From: Polytrichum commune
Taxonomy: Eukaryota; Streptophyta; Polytrichopsida; Polytrichales; Polytrichaceae
NCBI GenBank assembly: GCA_950295325.1
Contig: OX485809.1
Coordinates: 3,534,001 to 3,598,000 of the forward strand
DNA: 64,000 nt
Direction of reading: 5' to 3'
Part shown: positions 59,881 through 64,000 of the stretch, piece by piece
How the letters are laid out: every line of letters starts with the position of its first letter
Position numbering within the stretch: position 1 is the stretch's first letter
The notes under the pieces: model-generated
Told to the model about the DNA's origin: nothing
What the model saw: only the letters and a program-made list of their open reading frames with translations
The model's database searches: none
Position numbers and translations under genes: made by a program

Positions 59881-60424
59881 TGGTGTCATCTCAGACCTTG
59901 CCCTATAATTAGCTAACATTCCTCTAGCTAATATAAAGTTATGAGTTGGCCAGGTTCTCCTATTTGTCATTGACATGTTTTTACAATACATATGAGTCCC
60001 ATAAGCTCACCCCGAGAGGGGCAGTAGCCCGCATGCAAAGAGACTCTTCATCTATGATTGTTCCAACTAGAGCCAACGTCTATATCATCACCGTGATTCA
60101 CACTCCTTTCTCCTTTCCTAAAACCAACTATGTTTATGTAAGTGAAATAGGCGGCACTTTGATTTGAATAGGGGGTTTCTAAAGCCTCAAGTTCCTCAAC
60201 TATCAAATCTACACCGTAGATGATTCACCAATTCCTACATATTAGGTATTGTCAAACGACTTGTTTACATGATACTAGATATATAACACACTTGAGGAAT
60301 CTTGTGTGAATGAATTAGCCACTTTTGTTTTGGGGGAGGGGGTTCTAGTTCCTTGCCAACCCTTTAGGGAGTCGTGTAGATTGGCATGTGCATGTTGTTT
60401 TACATCGTCTAGATGGTTATTGTA
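59881..60424. other. Intergenic, no gene seen
   Basis: No supportable feature. Confidence 0.45.
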
Positions 60425-61030
60425 ACATGGAGTATGTTGAGACAAGTGTATGATGATTAACATGGTGTGATAACACTACAATGATTGAGAAACGTTGTAG
60501 TTTGTCCCACTAGATGTTTAGGGGGTCTATAGTGGTCAAGAAACGTGTGTATGGGACAATGGTTGAAATTGATGCTTATTGGCAATCGAGTCCATTGGAA
60601 AAGTACATCATATATATAGATGGTTAGCGTAACATAGAGCACCATGGTACCTTTATCACTTTGCATATTTATATGCAAATATTTATTAAAATATGCATAG
60701 TTAGATTTGAAAATCATGGATATAAAATTAAATTAAATTTTCACACCAATTCTCCGTGTTTTAAAAATATAGTTTTAGAATTTTGTTTTCTCGTAAAATA
60801 GTTTTCTTAATGCCAAAGTGGTGAAGATACTATGGTATGTTTTGAGGCGAGTGTTTGACGATTAATACGGTGTGATAACACTACAATGATCGAGAACACA
60901 TTATAGTATGTCCCACTAAATGTTCAAGGGGCCTTACAAGTGGTCGAGAGGCGTGAGTATGGGACAATGGTTGAAAACCAATGCTTATGAGTAGTGGAGT
61001 CCATTGAAAAAAAACCTTTACATATGTGAA
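60425..61030 (+). repeat. Direct repeat pair, about 200 bp units
   Basis: 60425-60615 and 60835-61030 share 'gtgtgataacactacaatga', 'tgtcccacta.atgtt', 'gtatgggacaatggttgaaa' and 'gagtccattg', spaced about 405 bp apart. The sequence between them is AT-rich and unrelated. Confidence 0.65.
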
Positions 61031-64000
61031 CGAAGAAAGAAGTAACATCATTTGACTTCCCACTATGATCATACTCGTCTTTGACATTAAAAAATCTCTA
61101 TTCTACACCACACCCTCTTAGACAAGTTGAATTAGTAGCATGTGTTTTTGGAAGTTGGTTGGGGTTCGTATCGACTACTGGGTTGGCCTTTTTGAAGCCG
61201 ATAAGAGGGCACACAATACGGTATTAAACGGCATAGATAAGATATGTGCGATAAGTGAGAGAGACGTTGACGACAAAATTCCCAAATTAACAAGCTATTT
61301 CAAGTACATGTATGGGAAGAAAAGGTCTCCTCCTTAAAACAAGCCACGTAGGCCGGATACTTCACACTTGACATGTGGCAACAATGCTACTACTCACCAT
61401 TTAACTTACACACGTCTATGGTTGATCCCTCACACATTTGTCGCCGATTTTGAAGCTTTCAAACATGTTGGTTTTCAACGACGTTAAGGTAGCCAACCCA
61501 TTCCCACTCAATTAAGTAATAGCATAGTTGCAGTTGAGGTTCGATCAAAGGGGGAAAAAAAACTCCATATTAAAAAATAAAAATAAGAAGTAAATTTTGT
61601 TTTCTTCATAATGTTTCTGCAATGGCCGAATAACTATGATTTTCTAAGTATATATTCTCTTTGACCTATGCTCATGATACAGGCTACCCTATTTCCAATC
61701 ACCAACAAATTATATACCTAAACCTGGCTTTCAATTTAGCCACTGGCATTTGGCTAAGTTTGGATTTCAACCATAACATATTAGCATTGATCAAAGATTA
61801 AGATTGTGTTGCATGAAAGTAGGTTGGACTAAACAGCCAAAATGGGGTGATGATCAAGATTGGATCAACTACCTTTAATTTCTAAATGTTTACCAAGTCA
61901 GAAAGTGGTTGCATGTGTTTTTCAACAAGGCCATAACATCATCAAGCATGGTCCTTTTGTTATATGGGGCTAGGTATAACGACATAACAATGCTTATATT
62001 GTTCTAGCATATTTGCAAAATCATCTTGAATTTATAGTCATTGTTGAATTTGGAAAAAAACTTACACAACTTATTACAAGTAATAAAAGAATAATGTCAG
62101 CTCGCCTAATGACTGTATTTATTTTTATTTTTCAAACTTGCACTTGAAACGAAAATATAATATTATACATACATATATTCCATCTCAACCGTGAATAAGG
62201 GATACTTCACCTTTGGGGGAATGCTATCATATGAGCAATGAGTGGCGAGTGGTAACACATGAGCGGTGAGGAATAAATTAGGGTGGTAACACAACCTTTT
62301 GTATCCTATATATGTGGAAATGTGACGTCTACTAAGGGCACAAATATAGTGGGTATAGGTGCCAATTGTTTTTCTTACCAAATGCAAATAACCAATTATA
62401 AAACCCATGTAAGTTACAAATGCAAACCATGTGAATAACACATACAAAACCAATAGAATTGCACACATAAAACCATGGCCACTCGTTGTGGATTATGTAG
62501 ATTAGAAAAGGAACTCAAACAAAACACTCTAACCCAAAACTAGGACTCACAACTACTACAACTAGAAACATCCATACTATCATTTTCACTTCCTTCACCT
62601 TTGGGCATAGACTCAGTGTAAACCTAAGGTGGGTGCACGGAGCTCAACTATGGGTTAAGTGTTATTGCATGTCTCTTATCAAAGGTGGTTTTCTGAAGAC
62701 ATAAGGAGAGGCAGGTAGACCAACTAATGGCTAATCGGTGTGATTGGGTGGGTGGGGGTTTATTATGTCGTGCCCTTTTGAAATTTCATATTCTTCAATG
62801 TTAGGTTATTGTTTCATGTTTACATAGGTCTATGGTTCAATGTCCATGGGCAAGTTTGGAGAAAATGGCTAGAGTATTATGGCATGAAAGGTTATCCCTC
62901 TAAGTATACTAAACAATCCTATACTAAACAATGTGAGCCACACTAATTCTCTAGGGCTCACATAAATATCCAACCCACATCAAATCTCCAGTTTTAAATT
63001 AGTGTGAGTATTCCCTTGAGAATCGATGTGAAAATTAATATTGCATTTAATGCTACTTTTTGATTTAAGGTGACTACTTTATTTTGTTGGTCGGAAGGCT
63101 CCAAAAAGGCTTAAGGGAAGTCTCAACAAAGACTTACATGGTCTTGGACCCATGTTATCTCCACCGCGACCATACACTTAGAGTGACCCACATTTCATTA
63201 CTTCCACACTAAAATAGTAGGACTATTTAGTGTAGTAATAGCACGGCGTTCTTATCCAAGTCAATCAACTTTGGGGCTTCGATGGAGGTATTGGTTAGCG
63301 TGGGTTAAGTTTAGCAATATGAGAACACATGTTAGTGTCCAAATTGGATTCGAATAGATATTCTAAAAGGCGGAAATATGCTAAGTTGGATTTTTGTTGA
63401 ATTATTCTTCATAGAAGAAGTGTCTCCGTGTGTAGATAAATAATAATAACAATACTACTACTTTGAGTAAAATTTGAACTCCAAGCTTTAGCTTTAGTAG
63501 GTGGCATTATGTGAGGTGTTTATGGTATTGTCTTCTCTAAGCTAGAAGAGTTCAAGGCACTCGAACTCTTTATATGAACTTCTCGAATATGATGTCATTG
63601 ATTCATTGAGAAGTCTCAAGGGGCCACAATTTGAAGTTTTCGATTTCTTTTTTGACTAGTCAACTTGTGGGAGCTCGGGGCATTGGTATTTGCACACCAA
63701 TGGGTCACTTACAACGGCTTAAACTCTCAAATTTGGGTCAATATAGCCATGAGAATCTTGTATATACTCTAGTGGTCAATTTTGCCCAAGACAATAGTAA
63801 CTCATACTTAGAGTAAATATTGACTTCTCGGTAACTTCAATTCTATAGGCGATTCTATCCATACCTTCTTGATGTATCTAAATTTCATGGTAGACATGTA
63901 AATCTATGGTGATTGGATGAATGTTGTGTTGTCAAACACGATTAATTTTTTATTATATACGTTTTGTTAAATTATATAATCAGATGTTGAATAATGAAAG
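61031..64000. other. Intergenic to window end, no gene recognised
   Basis: A 65-codon frame at 61140-61337 has no known domain. Near 62225-62275 lies a short match in reverse complement to 50345-50395. The rest shows no bounded repeat, RNA gene or protein domain. Confidence 0.4.

Overview
The window looks like nuclear DNA of a seedless land plant, with a moss or other bryophyte slightly favoured. The DNA is AT-rich and crowded with decayed transposons and simple repeats. It carries plant-specific genes (a Di19 zinc-finger protein and a plant C4C4 RING protein) beside a SHIPPO/ODF3-type protein, a family linked to flagella and expected only in plants with swimming sperm. The lineage is inferred from family content; no species is claimed.

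Only three host genes can be supported. (1) A five-exon Di19 gene on the + strand (30277-32278, 231 aa). Its third intron has the ends and branch site of a U12-type AT-AC intron, and its first appears to be GC-AG. (2) An intronless, GC-rich SHIPPO/ODF3-like gene on the + strand (37367-38134, 255 aa). (3) A three-exon RING gene on the - strand (57506-52522, 425 aa). Its 3 kb first intron holds a four-unit minisatellite, and a second tandem array lies just upstream. Nothing indicates that the three genes act together.

The rest is mostly mobile DNA. From 0 to 6.7 kb there are diverged dispersed repeats and a 1.15 kb Harbinger/Tourist-like element containing a (GA)n tract. From 6.7 to 12.5 kb lies a badly decayed LINE (reverse transcriptase, then RNase H, a Cys finger and a C-terminal region), split by about 2 kb of pyrimidine-rich DNA carrying a recurring motif. 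From 12.5 to 27.5 kb there are MITEs, a complete-ended 1.7 kb pogo-like element (20898-22595) with a decayed transposase, microsatellites and a three-unit tandem array with long C-runs. A decayed endonuclease domain lies at 39.7-40.3 kb, an unrecognised spliced-looking coding relic at 42-43 kb, a LINE 3' fragment at 46-46.7 kb and a decayed Mutator-like transposase gene with a SWIM finger at 46.9-50.0 kb. The last 5.5 kb holds only repeats.

Short repeat families recur across the window: a palindromic TA-flanked MITE (four copies), Harbinger-like MITEs with TAA/TTA target duplications (three well-bounded, one worn), a CACTA-ended MITE pair, and an unnamed dispersed family with at least eight copies. 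No rRNA, CRISPR, confident tRNA or organellar block was seen.
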